Shown in pieces: positions 38,101 through 46,800 of a DNA stretch of 64,000 nt. The stretch comes from Akkermansiaceae bacterium UBA956. Lineage in GTDB: Bacteria; Verrucomicrobiota; Verrucomicrobiia; Verrucomicrobiales; Akkermansiaceae. The position numbers were made by a program, and so were the translations under genes. The DNA lies in NCBI GenBank assembly GCA_002293145.1, contig DBCO01000009.1, positions 1-64,000 on the forward strand, read 5' to 3'. Below the pieces are notes generated by a model. The model saw nothing but the letters and a program-made list of their open reading frames with translations. It did no database searches and was not told the origin of the DNA. Every line of letters starts with the position of its first letter. Position 1 is the stretch's first letter.

Positions 38101-38891
38101 CACCGGGCAGCAGCACGGGAACATTTACGAGCACAGCAGTGGTCGATTTCAACAGCTCATCGATTTATCAATGGGATGCGGCAAGCTGGAGCGGCACCAC
38201 TGCTGGCACGGACTGGGATCTGATATCTGCCGATCAACTCAACCTCAATGCTGTCGATGGCACCGATATGGTCATCGTAATTGGTGCAGGAGTCAGCGGC
38301 TTTGCGGAGTCGAACAAAACCTTCCGCATTGCTTCGGCCGCCACCGCGCTTAGTGGATTCGATGCCACAGCGATCACCATTGACGCGACTGCTTTTGCCA
38401 CAGCCACTGGAGCGCTTGGCACTTGGGCAGTGCAGCAAAATGGCAACCATCTTGATCTCGTGTATACCGCCAATACCGATCCCTATAACACCTGGGCTGC
38501 AGCTCGAGGCTTGACTGGTGGTGCCGCAGCGGTGGATGCTGATCCCGATGGTGATGGAATCAACAATTTGTTAGAATTTGCTCTCGCGACCGAACCCAAT
38601 CCTGCCAATCCAAACAGTCAATCTCAGGGCGCGCTACCTACACCTGTGATCAGTGGCACGAACCTGATTTTCACGCATCGACTCGCCGATGCCGCTGCGG
38701 CACTTTCGCGCCACGTGCAATACAGCAGTGACCTGACTGCCTGGACAGATGCGGCGAATGGAACCAATGGCGTCACCGTCGTTGTCACCGATGATTTCTA
38801 CGGCGCAGGCATCGACAAAGTCGAAACAACTTTGCCCATCAGTCTTGCGGCACAAGGCAAGCTATTCGCTCGTCTGCGTGTGGTGAAATGA
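35115..38891 (+). CDS. Large secreted protein with autotransporter-associated beta-strand repeats
   Basis: 1258 residues. Signal peptide (about 1-21), then a long beta-helix-like body with PATR repeats. A segment near residues 800-950 is paralogous to the middle of the PEP-CTERM protein encoded at 32354: compare ISGAGNLRVG and TLTFSRLDVHTVTNVISGAG with ISGTGNVRVG and TLTFARLDSHTMANAISGTG. The end has the Asp-rich repeat DADPDGDGINNLLEFAL and a beta-rich C-terminal domain typical of Verrucomicrobiota surface proteins; there is no PEP-CTERM tail. It is probably a surface or exported structural or adhesive protein. The ATG at 35115 begins the signal peptide. Confidence 0.82.
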   Translation: MKAKFFASVGLSLLVGAPLYAVDRTRTATTDNLNLAAAWNPAGAPTTADLLLWDASSTLSNTMGANFTAGGINISSAAGAVSIAGANTLLLDHSTDANTIFATGANDFTWGAAATGGAFNINGAGPTTSSTATGATFSGSGTVTISSTGTKNWSTSGNNISGANGVTNLNFTGTLALRGATIPAVGGVTTNWLALGGGGGAASNLGTLVQTGSFALDTGDATSCGGLILTQAWSGQFLKLNRLQGTGSIRADWGISAGTQTRGIELTQADDTTLSGSILAHNGSSQRRNVSFVKKGAGALTLTGALGTSGGTASLHFDIQTGTLQLGNGTNNIVYQNGANWDATSSFIVGSGATLRFMTAGSFTWSRAITGGSGTIELSTDGDPSDGAVVFSANNSAFSGNINLNAGSLRMGPHLGTGTLTAKSGTFISVATAATAGTTNLGSLTLEDNTESDFRLGATSDKIVASGELTAPATGTHQFNLSGTPVSGGMIKLIDYSGTALSPADFAKFTLNTSTLGAATLSLVNNTADTSVDLLITLEDQVWKGSTDGNWDNTTTNWAFASTPATAIAFDAGNPSIFNDSAAIFAVIVDAAGMSPSAMNLNHSANDYTFTGGEIFGSFPLIKNGTSKATIALNLANTGGLTINAGSIEIGNGGATGNIGTGSIVVAAGATLAYNLDNTVLLDYKTNAKLRNVSGAGDIVLSGGHTLFNYTGTGVGFNEANSWNLFSGNLIVKGGSEFRTIRNGATAMGTGDLILGDATTSGTLAQIEGNWTFTNDIVLVGPANIITNRSLVGVGGRSMKLQGIISGAGGLSLQDAASAFTDVNRGYIITGNNTLNGTLSIAANTPVRIGGVPGNVDANFLSADSFGSLGSASVANEGTLTFSRLDVHTVTNVISGAGNLRVGLPSIAALGNTSTQVVTYNAVGTWTGTMSINNGTMIVPTAAIAGAGDISIESTGTLQLDGQAGALTKLLTVQTGGTLTGSGSTASDVIVNGAIAPGSSTGTFTSTAVVDFNSSSIYQWDAASWSGTTAGTDWDLISADQLNLNAVDGTDMVIVIGAGVSGFAESNKTFRIASAATALSGFDATAITIDATAFATATGALGTWAVQQNGNHLDLVYTANTDPYNTWAAARGLTGGAAAVDADPDGDGINNLLEFALATEPNPANPNSQSQGALPTPVISGTNLIFTHRLADAAAALSRHVQYSSDLTAWTDAANGTNGVTVVVTDDFYGAGIDKVETTLPISLAAQGKLFARLRVVK

Positions 38892-38900
38892 TTCGTGGAT

Positions 38901-38921
38901 CCTGACCTGAATCAGGCCAGG
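38901..38921 (+). terminator. Hairpin after the second beta-strand-repeat gene
   Basis: CCTGACCTGA-AT-CAGGCCAGG forms a stem with one mismatch, 10 bases after the stop at 38891. The following bases are T-rich (GTTATGCTTTGTTATTTGC) but not a clean T-tract. Confidence 0.45.
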
Positions 38922-38977
38922 TTATGCTTTGTTATTTGCTTCCCATTGTGATTATCGCTACTATGCTGGGAAGCACG

Positions 38978-41900
38978 ATGAAAAAACTCTACATGATCGC
39001 GTTCGCGCGTTTGCTGATCGGCACTTTGCTGGCCCAATCAGTACCGCCGCGCGATGCTTTAGCCCTGGATGCAGCACAGTGGCCGGAGAATTATCGATTG
39101 CATCTCGATGGTGCTGCGAAGGTGCGCTTGGCTGATGGCTTGCGCTTGGACCTAACAAATGCTGGGCCGCACGATATTGCCGTCGAGCATCCGGCAGCGG
39201 GTACACCGGTGTTGCGCGTTTGGTCAGCGGGAAAACTGGTGCGTGGTCCCGAGGATGCAGTCGCGCTAGCAAATCATGGCGCGAAAGATTTTCCGGATGC
39301 GAAGATCGATTTCGGTGCCGATTTTACCTCGATGGTGGTGTTTACCTCGCAGGGCGATGGCACCTTGTTTTCGCACTGCGCTCCACAGGGAAAATGGTCG
39401 CCGGATGCGAAGGCTTTGTTCTTGCGCGATGGTCATTTGGTCTACGACATCGGTTGGCTCGGCGCGATGAGCGGTGGGCCCAAGGTCAACAATGGCAAGA
39501 CGCACACGGTGGTATTGAGCGTTCGTGAGGGTCGTACACGGCTGTGGTTGAATGGCAAAAAAATTGCCGAGCAAGCAGGCCATCAACGCGCTGATATAAA
39601 AGCTCATGTGCTTAAGGTGGGTCGCGCGGCACCGGATTTTGGTGGTGCTTTGAGCAAAGGAAAAATCGCACGTGTGAGAATCTGGAAACGTGCCTTGCCC
39701 GATGACGAATTGACCTTGTTGTTCAAAAATGCCGGCGAGGGTGCGAACACACCAGACTTCGCATACACCCCCGTGCCAGCATCAAAGCCTGTGATCGAAT
39801 CCGGAACAGGCTGGGTGCAGGCCCTTGAACGCAGCGATCACGCAGAGATTGTCCGTGGCTGGAATGATCAAACGTTAGCCGAAGGGCGTGAAATTTATGA
39901 GACGCTGTGTGCGGTGTGCCATGGAACCAAGGACAAAGCAGGCTCCTTGCCCACCGCGATACGATTTGCCGAAGGCGAATTCAAAAATGGCGCAGACCCT
40001 TACTCGATGTATCTGACCTTAAGCAAAGGCTACGGCCAAATGGTCGCGCAAAATCAATACACCACGGCACAGAAATATGCGGTGATTCAATACATTCGCG
40101 AGGCATACCTGCGGCCTCACAACGCAAAACAGCTCACCAAGATCGACGAGACATATTTGTCCTCATTGCCGAAAGGCATGGCACGTGCCGAAGCGGAAAA
40201 AGAAGATCGTTCACGACCTCCGTATGAGCAAATGGACTTCGGACCGGCCTTGTTTTGGACCTTGCAAGTGGATGACAAAAACATCGCGCAAAAGGCCATT
40301 GCCATTCGTCTCGACCAAGGCCCAGGCGGCGTGAGCAAAGGTCGTGCGTGGATGGTGTACGATCACGATACGATGAGTCTCGCCACCGCAACAACCGGCT
40401 CGTTTGTCGATTGGAAAGGCATTGCCTTTGATGGCAGTCACGGCACGCACACGAGTCTCACCGGCGAAAAACATTTCATCAATACCGTTGGTCCAGGTTG
40501 GACGATCACTGACTTTGAGGACAAACGCACTCCGGCTAAGGATGGCAAGCGCTATGGTCCTCATCCGGGCATAAAATACAAAGGCCTCTATGTTCATCCG
40601 GATCAATGTGTGATCGAAGCAGAAATTTTCGGCGCAAAAGTGTTAGAATCGCCATCGTATATCGGTGGCACTGATAATGTGATTTTTGTGCGCACCATCA
40701 ACGTCGGCGAATCACCGCAAGCACTGCGTTTGCGTGTCGCTCCAGACTCGGTGAATGTGTTAGGAAAAACAGGCAATTTACAAAAGGAAAACGGATTCTG
40801 GGTGGCGACATTGCCGGCAAATACGGTGGCCCGATTCTTCATTTCACAAGCGGATCTAAAATCGTTAGAGAATGCTTCGAGCCAATTCAATCAAAGCTCT
40901 GACCTCAAACCTTTTCTGCAAGGAGCTCCACCGCGCTGGGCGCAGGATGTGATCACCACATCGATCGCAGGCAAAAATGATGGTGCATTCATCGCCGATG
41001 AGTTTCCGTTACCGATCGCCAATCCCTGGCAAAGTTGGTTGCGTCCTGGCGGATTTGATTTCACTCCTGATGGCAAAGCGGCGATCGTTGCGATGTGGAA
41101 TGGTGATGTTTGGAGGGTCGAGGGTGTGATGGAAAAAGCACCTGCTACGCTGCGTTGGCGTCGCATCGCGAGTGGCTTGTTTCAGCCGCTTGGTGTGAAA
41201 TTTCGTGGCGATGAATTGTTCATCACCTGTCGGGATCAGATCGCAAAACTTGTCGATCTCAATGGCGATGGTGAAACCGATTTCATCGAATGTTTCAACA
41301 ACGATGCCCAAGTGACGGAGCACTTCCATGAATTTGCGATGGGCTTGCAGACCGATAAAGCAGGAAATTTCTACTATGCCAAATCGGCTCGTCATGCTCT
41401 CGATAGCGTGGTGCCACAGCATGGCACCTTGTTGCGTGTCAGTGCCGATGGTGCGCGCACCGACATTGTGGCTGCCGGATTCCGTGCGGCGAATGGCGTT
41501 TGCCTTGAGCCCGATGGTTCGTTTTTTGTCACCGATCAAGAAGGCCACTGGACGCCGAAAAATCGCATCAACCACGTTAAGGCAGGTGGATTTTATGGCA
41601 ATATGTATGGCTATACAGATGTGACCGATTCGTCTGACCAAGCAATGCAGCAACCGATGGTGTGGATCACCAATGCCAAGGATCGTAGCCCTGCTGAATT
41701 ATTGCGCGTGCCGAAAGATCAATGGGGCAATCTCGGCGGTGCATTGCTGAATCTCAGTTACGGCACAGGCCAGGTGTTTGTGGTGCCTTACGAAGAAGTC
41801 AACGGCCAATGGCAAGGTGCGGTCTGTGAATTGCCGATGCCTGCATTTGCGACGGGGGTGATGCGCGGACGCTTTGGATCCGATGGCGCGCTCTACGCGT

Positions 41901-42268
41901 GCGGTATGTTTGCTTGGGCCGGAAATGCTGCAGAACCGGGCGGATTTCATCGACTCCGCCGCTCGGAAAAGCCCGCTCGTCTTCCTCTCATCATTCGCGC
42001 CCATCGCGGCGGCATGCGCGTGACGTTTAGCGAAGCTATGCCAGAGGATGCCGCATGCAACATGAAAGTTTGGTCGCTTCTGCGTAGCAAAAATTACGGC
42101 TCGCAGCACCTCAACGAGCGCAATCTTGCGATCACCAAAACACAATGGAGCGACGATTATCGCAGCGTGAACCTCACCATTCCTGACCTCGCGCCGACGC
42201 ATTGCTACGAACTCAAAATCGGCGATTGCATCATCCACGGAACCATTCACGAACTCGGCACACCATGA
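38978..42268 (+). CDS. DUF6797-like secreted cytochrome c protein with LamG-like domain
   Basis: 1096 residues. Signal peptide (about 1-22), a LamG/concanavalin-like domain (about 80-260), a cytochrome c domain with the haem site CAVCH near residue 312, then a large beta-propeller-like domain (about 380-1000; for example NPWQSWLRPGGFDFTPDGKA and GFRAANGVCLEPDGSFFVTDQEG) and a short Ig-like end. This layout is common in PVC bacteria beside sulfatases. It is probably a periplasmic dehydrogenase-like protein that donates electrons through its haem. The stop overlaps the start of the sulfatase gene (ATGA). The ATG at 38978 begins the best signal peptide. Confidence 0.85.
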   Translation: MKKLYMIAFARLLIGTLLAQSVPPRDALALDAAQWPENYRLHLDGAAKVRLADGLRLDLTNAGPHDIAVEHPAAGTPVLRVWSAGKLVRGPEDAVALANHGAKDFPDAKIDFGADFTSMVVFTSQGDGTLFSHCAPQGKWSPDAKALFLRDGHLVYDIGWLGAMSGGPKVNNGKTHTVVLSVREGRTRLWLNGKKIAEQAGHQRADIKAHVLKVGRAAPDFGGALSKGKIARVRIWKRALPDDELTLLFKNAGEGANTPDFAYTPVPASKPVIESGTGWVQALERSDHAEIVRGWNDQTLAEGREIYETLCAVCHGTKDKAGSLPTAIRFAEGEFKNGADPYSMYLTLSKGYGQMVAQNQYTTAQKYAVIQYIREAYLRPHNAKQLTKIDETYLSSLPKGMARAEAEKEDRSRPPYEQMDFGPALFWTLQVDDKNIAQKAIAIRLDQGPGGVSKGRAWMVYDHDTMSLATATTGSFVDWKGIAFDGSHGTHTSLTGEKHFINTVGPGWTITDFEDKRTPAKDGKRYGPHPGIKYKGLYVHPDQCVIEAEIFGAKVLESPSYIGGTDNVIFVRTINVGESPQALRLRVAPDSVNVLGKTGNLQKENGFWVATLPANTVARFFISQADLKSLENASSQFNQSSDLKPFLQGAPPRWAQDVITTSIAGKNDGAFIADEFPLPIANPWQSWLRPGGFDFTPDGKAAIVAMWNGDVWRVEGVMEKAPATLRWRRIASGLFQPLGVKFRGDELFITCRDQIAKLVDLNGDGETDFIECFNNDAQVTEHFHEFAMGLQTDKAGNFYYAKSARHALDSVVPQHGTLLRVSADGARTDIVAAGFRAANGVCLEPDGSFFVTDQEGHWTPKNRINHVKAGGFYGNMYGYTDVTDSSDQAMQQPMVWITNAKDRSPAELLRVPKDQWGNLGGALLNLSYGTGQVFVVPYEEVNGQWQGAVCELPMPAFATGVMRGRFGSDGALYACGMFAWAGNAAEPGGFHRLRRSEKPARLPLIIRAHRGGMRVTFSEAMPEDAACNMKVWSLLRSKNYGSQHLNERNLAITKTQWSDDYRSVNLTIPDLAPTHCYELKIGDCIIHGTIHELGTP

Positions 42269-42601
42269 AATCACTGCTCTCCACCATCGGGCTTGTTACT
42301 TTAATCATCGGCAGCCATGCAGCGGAATCTCCCGCCGCCAGCAAGCCGAATGTGATCATCATTCTCGCCGATGCCCTCGCTTATTCCGAGCTCGGATGTT
42401 ATGCTAGTCAGATCGCCACGCCGAACCTCGAGGCCCTTGCCAAAGAGGGCTTACGCTTTCACAGTTCTGCAATACCGCGCGTTGTTGGCCGACGCGTGCC
42501 GCATTATTAACCGGTTATTATCCGCAACAAATTCGGCGTGATCGCGTGCCGAACTCTGCCGGTGGCATAATCTAACAGCGTCCCGCGTGGTCGCAGCTAC
42601 A
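42265..42601 (+). pseudogene. Sulfatase, frameshifted and truncated
   Basis: The ATG overlaps the previous stop, and the product starts with a signal peptide and the sulfatase N-terminus KPNVIIILADALAYSELGCY. The frame then stops early at 42510. In the next frame the sequence continues exactly where expected with NTARCWPTRAALLTGYYPQQ, including the C-x-P-x-R site where Cys becomes formylglycine. One missing T near 42464 explains the shift. A stop follows at 42568, then QRPAWSQL, still sulfatase-like, before homology ends near 42600. The second metal-site Asp position reads DALAYS where ADDLGYS is usual. About three quarters of the gene is missing. It probably desulfated glycans before decay. 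Confidence 0.87.
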
Positions 42602-42729
42602 TCAGCTTTGGCGTTCCCGGCACAGGCGTTGGCTATCGTGGTAATGGTTGTCTCGTTCTCATCGCCGCACTCCCTGCGGGAATAGGCCTACTTGCATTTA
42701 CCTATCAATTCATCCATTACTTATCATGA
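42586..42729 (+). pseudogene. DUF4236-like gene remnant
   Basis: A short open stretch follows the sulfatase fragment in another frame and encodes GRSYISFGVPGTGVGYR, then a hydrophobic segment. The first part matches the style of the DUF4236 repeat (GxxYxSxGxPGTGxxY). It has no start codon of its own, and its stop overlaps the ATG at 42726 by the ATGA pattern. This suggests that the 3' end of a gene was joined to the broken sulfatase around 42600. Assignment is tentative because only about 45 codons remain. Confidence 0.4.
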
Positions 42730-42965
42730 ATCTCACCTGGAAGCGCACCCTGCGCACGTCATCATCCGAACGATTTTTTGCCCTTCATCAAGGTCAGGAC
42801 GCCGCTGCCGCGGATCTCCATTATCTCGCAAATGGCACCATCGCGGGCACCGTCATCACTCTAAAAAATTCCGGTATCAAAGACGAAGACATTCCCGCAC
42901 TCCTCAGCGCTCTTGATGACGAGTTCCTGCCCGATGTTGAGCTAAGTCACGGCAACCTCACCTAA
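42726..42965 (+). CDS. Small hypothetical protein, possibly 3' truncated
   Basis: 79 residues. No known domain recognised. The sequence mixes a basic start (MNLTWKRTLRTSSSERFF) with an acidic end (ALDDEFLPDVELSHGNLT) and reads like a small soluble helical/beta protein. The start overlaps the stop of the DUF4236-like remnant, so the pair may once have been an operon. The stop sits right where homology to the next remnant begins (near 42965), so the true C-terminus may have been cut off. Coding status is uncertain. Confidence 0.45.
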   Translation: MNLTWKRTLRTSSSERFFALHQGQDAAAADLHYLANGTIAGTVITLKNSGIKDEDIPALLSALDDEFLPDVELSHGNLT

Positions 42966-42994
42966 TCACCTCCACGGGCAGCATTCCCCGGGGC

Positions 42995-43465
42995 ATGAGT
43001 GAATATGAGTTTTTCGAGGTCTACTCCATCCCCCGCAATAAGGAGCTCATGCGCATCTTCCGCGACCTCGACATGGTGGAATACCTTGACTCCGGCATGC
43101 CCCGCATCCTCCGGACCTACCCCAAAGAATGCTTCCGCCTCACCGAAAACTTCACCCGCATGATCTTCCCTTTCGCAGAGTCGGAGATTACCCCGCAAGT
43201 CACCCCGCAAGTCACCCCGCAAGTCACCCCGCAAGTCAGAGCTCTTCTTGAGATTATCATAGCGGAACACACCCGAGAAGAGCTTCAGACAGCTCTCGAT
43301 CTTACAGATCGTGAGCACTTCCGGAAATCCTACCTGCTCCCAGCGCTTGAAGCCGGCCTTATCGAAACCCAGTTCTCCTTCGCCCGCCACTACTTTACCG
43401 TGCCCTTCTTATTATCGCTGAGCGCCTGTCACAATGGCATGCCGCTCACCGTCCCCGGTAAGTGA
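42995..43465 (+). pseudogene. C-terminal fragment of an AlbA_2/HATPase_c_4-type regulator
   Basis: 156 residues from the first ATG; similarity to the family starts about ten codons earlier (ITSTGSIPRGMSEYEFFE). PRNKELMRIFRDLDMVEYLDSGMPRIL is the typical C-terminal ATPase-like segment of proteins with an N-terminal AlbA_2 DNA-binding domain, often annotated as RecG-like or putative regulators. The N-terminal two thirds are absent. A linker of four TPQV repeats leads to a winged-helix-like C-terminus. The gene is therefore a 5'-truncated remnant at the edge of the island. Whether the remaining piece is expressed is unknown. Confidence 0.65.
43190..43237 (+). repeat. Four tandem 12-bp repeats coding TPQV
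   Basis: ACCCCGCAAGTC is repeated four times without change, inside the AlbA_2-type remnant. The repeat is in frame, so copy number changes would alter linker length only. Such TPQV linkers are common in this protein family. Confidence 0.9.
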
Positions 43466-43830
43466 ACTGCAGCAACGGTCTCACCTGGGAGAAGATCACG
43501 ATCGAACTGGCAGGCAATCAATCCATCCGCATCAAAGCCCCCGGACAGGATAAAATCCACTCGTTTAGCAAACGCAGCAAGCTATCAAAGCACCACCCCC
43601 TCGGCATCTTGATCCAGATCGGCAGCAAAGGATACTGGGAAAACCCACCCACCTACGCAGCCGAATACGAACGCGTCAGCAAATCCTTCCAACGCTTCCG
43701 AGCACTCCTGCGCGAACTAATACCTCTAGCAGAAGAACCTTTTACTGATTACCAAGGACTACATATACAGCGTTTCAATGTGAAAATTGATATGCCTAAT
43801 GAATTGCGATCAGAAATAAATGAAGGCTAA
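43462..43830 (+). CDS. Hypothetical protein or gene remnant
   Basis: 122 residues from a GTG that directly follows an in-frame stop. No domain recognised. The first part (TWEKITIELAGNQSIRIKAPG) predicts beta strands and the last part helices. It overlaps the stop of the previous remnant by the GTGA pattern and lacks a good ribosome-binding site. It may be the end of a longer gene lost during formation of the island edge. The 3' part becomes AT-rich and contains the probable promoter of the defence operon. Confidence 0.35.
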   Translation: MNCSNGLTWEKITIELAGNQSIRIKAPGQDKIHSFSKRSKLSKHHPLGILIQIGSKGYWENPPTYAAEYERVSKSFQRFRALLRELIPLAEEPFTDYQGLHIQRFNVKIDMPNELRSEINEG

Positions 43831-43833
43831 AAT
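43804..43833 (+). promoter_or_regulatory. Candidate promoter of the defence operon
   Basis: TTGCGA (43804) and TAAAAT (43828) with an 18-base spacer, 42 bases upstream of the helicase start, in a locally AT-rich stretch. The fit to the sigma-70 consensus is fair. The -35 box lies inside the end of the preceding hypothetical frame. Confidence 0.4.
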
Positions 43834-43856
43834 ACAGATTCAGTCGAAAAATACGC

Positions 43857-43861
43857 AGGAG
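43857..43861 (+). promoter_or_regulatory. Shine-Dalgarno site pointing to a broken ATG
   Basis: AGGAG lies 8 bases before an ATG at 43870 that reads ATG TCT TGA, a two-codon frame. The helicase frame begins at the overlapping TTG (43875), 13 bases from the site. Insertion of one T would give ATG TCT TTG AAT, joining the ATG to the helicase frame. Confidence 0.5.
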
Positions 43862-43874
43862 AATTTGAAATGTC

Positions 43875-46800
43875 TTGAATGATACTAAATTACTGCTAGA
43901 TCTAGTTGCAAATCACATACGCACTATGCCACGCATCTTTGACAATATCGACCTAGATCTCCTTCCTTCACTGAGGGAGACGCTCAACGTTTCAGATCGT
44001 TCGGACTTCTGTGTCGGTTATTTCAACCTGCGGGGATGGAAATCCATTGATGATCTAATCGACAAATGGCCCGGTCAGCCTGGCCAGCAGTGCCGCCTTT
44101 TGGTGGGGATGCACTGCCTTCCACAGGAGGAACTCCGTAACGCCCTGAGCATCACCACGGATAAGGAGCAGCTCGACAATCAAACGGCGCTCCGTCTCAA
44201 AAAGAAGCTCGCTGAGGAGTTCCGCAATCAACTTACCATGGGCGTGCCCACCAATGCCGACGAGGCTGGACTCCGGCGGCTTGCGCACCAGCTCAGGGAT
44301 GGCAAGGTCGTAGTGAAACTCTTCTTGCGTCACACCCTCCATGCCAAGCTCTACCTTTGCTTTCGTCCGGATCCAAACAACCCGATCACCGGCTTCCTTG
44401 GCTCCAGCAACCTGACTCTCTCCGGCCTCTCGAAACAAGGGGAACTCAACGTCGATGTGCTCGAACATGATGCGACCGAGAAACTCGCCAAATGGTTCGA
44501 GGATCGTTGGAAAGACCGCTGGTGCGTGGACATCACCAAGGAACTCATCCAAGTCATCGAGGAAAGCTGGGCGCGTGAGGACATCGTCCCTCCCTTTCAC
44601 ATCTACGTGAAGATCGCCTATCACCTTGCCCAGGAGGCTCGCGCCGGCCTATCCCAGTTTCGAATCCCACCGGAATTCGGAAATCGCATGTTCGACTATC
44701 AGGTTGCCGCTGTGAAAATCGCCGCTCACCATTTGAACAAACGCGGTGGAGTGCTCATCGGTGATGTGGTAGGTCTTGGAAAAACGCTGATGGCCACCGC
44801 GCTCGCCAAGGTATTTCAGGACGATCAACAAACGGAAACGCTGATCATCTGCCCGAAGAATCTCGTGAAAATGTGGGAGGATTACGTAGCTGAGTATCGC
44901 TTGTTGGCAAAGGTGCTCTCCGTCACCAAGGCGGTTAACGAACTTCCCAACCTGCGCCGCTATCGGATCGTCCTGATCGACGAGAGCCACAACCTACGCA
45001 ATCGGGCAGGCAAGCGCTATCGTGCGATTCAGGAATACATCCTGGAGAATGAAAGCCGCTGCATCCTCCTTTCCGCGACGCCATACAACAAAACCTATCT
45101 CGATCTCTCGAACCAACTCCGCTTGTTTGTCCCCGAAGACAAGGATCTTGGCGTCCGTCCCGAGCAACTTCTCAGGACTCTCGGTGAGACGGAATTCATT
45201 CGCCGCCACCAGTGCCCTGTCCGCTCCCTCGCCGCTTTCGAGAAAAGCGAAGACCCCGATGATTGGCGCGAGCTCATGCGTCTGTTTATGGTTCGGCGCA
45301 CCCGCAGCTTCATCCAGGAAAACTACGCGACCCTCGATCCGGAAACGGGGCGACGCTATCTGACCTTCCAAGACGGCAGCCGCTCCTATTTCCCGGAGCG
45401 CATCCCGAAGACGGTGAAGGTGAAAATCGACGCCAAGAACCCCAATGACCAGTATGCCCGCCTCTATGCCGCTGATGTGGTCGCTTCCATCAATGCGCTA
45501 AACCTTCCACGCTATGGGCTGGGCAACTACGTCTCACCCGCGCCACACAACCCACCCACCACTGGCGAGGCCAAGCAACTCGACGATCTTTCGCGGGCAG
45601 GCAAACGCCTCATGGGCTTTTGTCGCACCAACCTCTTCAAGCGTCTGGAAAGCAGCGGCGAGGCCTTCCAGCAGTCCATCGAGCGCCATATCCTGCGCAA
45701 CTACATCTTCCTCCATGCCCTTGAGCACGATCTGCCGCTTCCCATCGGCACACAGGACAATGGCCTGTTGGATTCCGGCAGCTACGACGAAGACCCGGAT
45801 GATCCCAACGCCGAAGCGGAATTATTTGGCGAAGGTGATGACGAGGAGACCCATGCTTCCGAAATTCTCGATCTCACCAGCGAGGCCGGTTTCAAAAAAC
45901 GGGCAGCCGAAGCCTACTCGCTTTATGCTTCAAAATTCAAGAGCCGCTTCAAGTGGCTCCGCGCCGGCCACTTTATTGACGAACTCGCGACCGACCTCAA
46001 GAGCGATGGTGACGCCTTAATGAATGTCCTCAGCCGTTGCGGGGATTGGAAACCGGAGGCTGATGCCAAGCTCCAAGCTCTTCACAAGCTCATCACCAAA
46101 ACGCATCCGACCGAGAAAGTCCTGATCTTCACGCAGTTTGCCGATACCGTGCGTTATCTTAACCAAAATCTCCTTTCTCGTGGCCTACAGAAACTCGCGG
46201 GAGTGACCGGAGGCTCGGAAGATCCCACTAGCTTTGCCTGGCGCTTCAGCCCCACTAGCAACCGCCACGAATCCAACAAAAACAATTCCGCATTCCTGCC
46301 CGAAAACGAGTTGCGCGTCCTCATCGCCACCGACGTGCTCAGTGAGGGTCAGAACCTTCAGGATGCCGCCGTCATCGTGAATTACGACCTGCCATGGGCG
46401 ATCATACGCCTCATCCAGCGGGCGGGACGCGTGGATCGTATCGGCCAGAAGTCCGACAAAATCCTCTGCTACTCCTTTCTTCCGGCAGATGGCATCGAGG
46501 AACTCATCAACCTCCGCTCCCGCGTCCGCACCCGCCTGAAGGAGAATGCCGAAGTGGTTGGCACCGATGAGGCCTTCTTCGAGGACGACAGCGAAAAGCA
46601 AAAGTTGCTCGACCTTTACAACGAAAAGTCCGGCATACTCGACGGCGAGGCGGATAACGAAGTCGATCTCGCATCCTACGCCTACCAGATCTGGAAAAAC
46701 GCCACTGAGGCGGATCCCTCACTCAAATCCACCATTGAGGCGCTCCCGGAGGTTGTGTTCTCCACCAAACAACATTCCGCCGCTTCCAGAAAGCCACCGG

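Noticed and set aside
43190..43237. CRISPR-like repeats
   Set aside because: Four adjacent 12-bp units without spacers, in frame and coding TPQV; this is a protein linker repeat.
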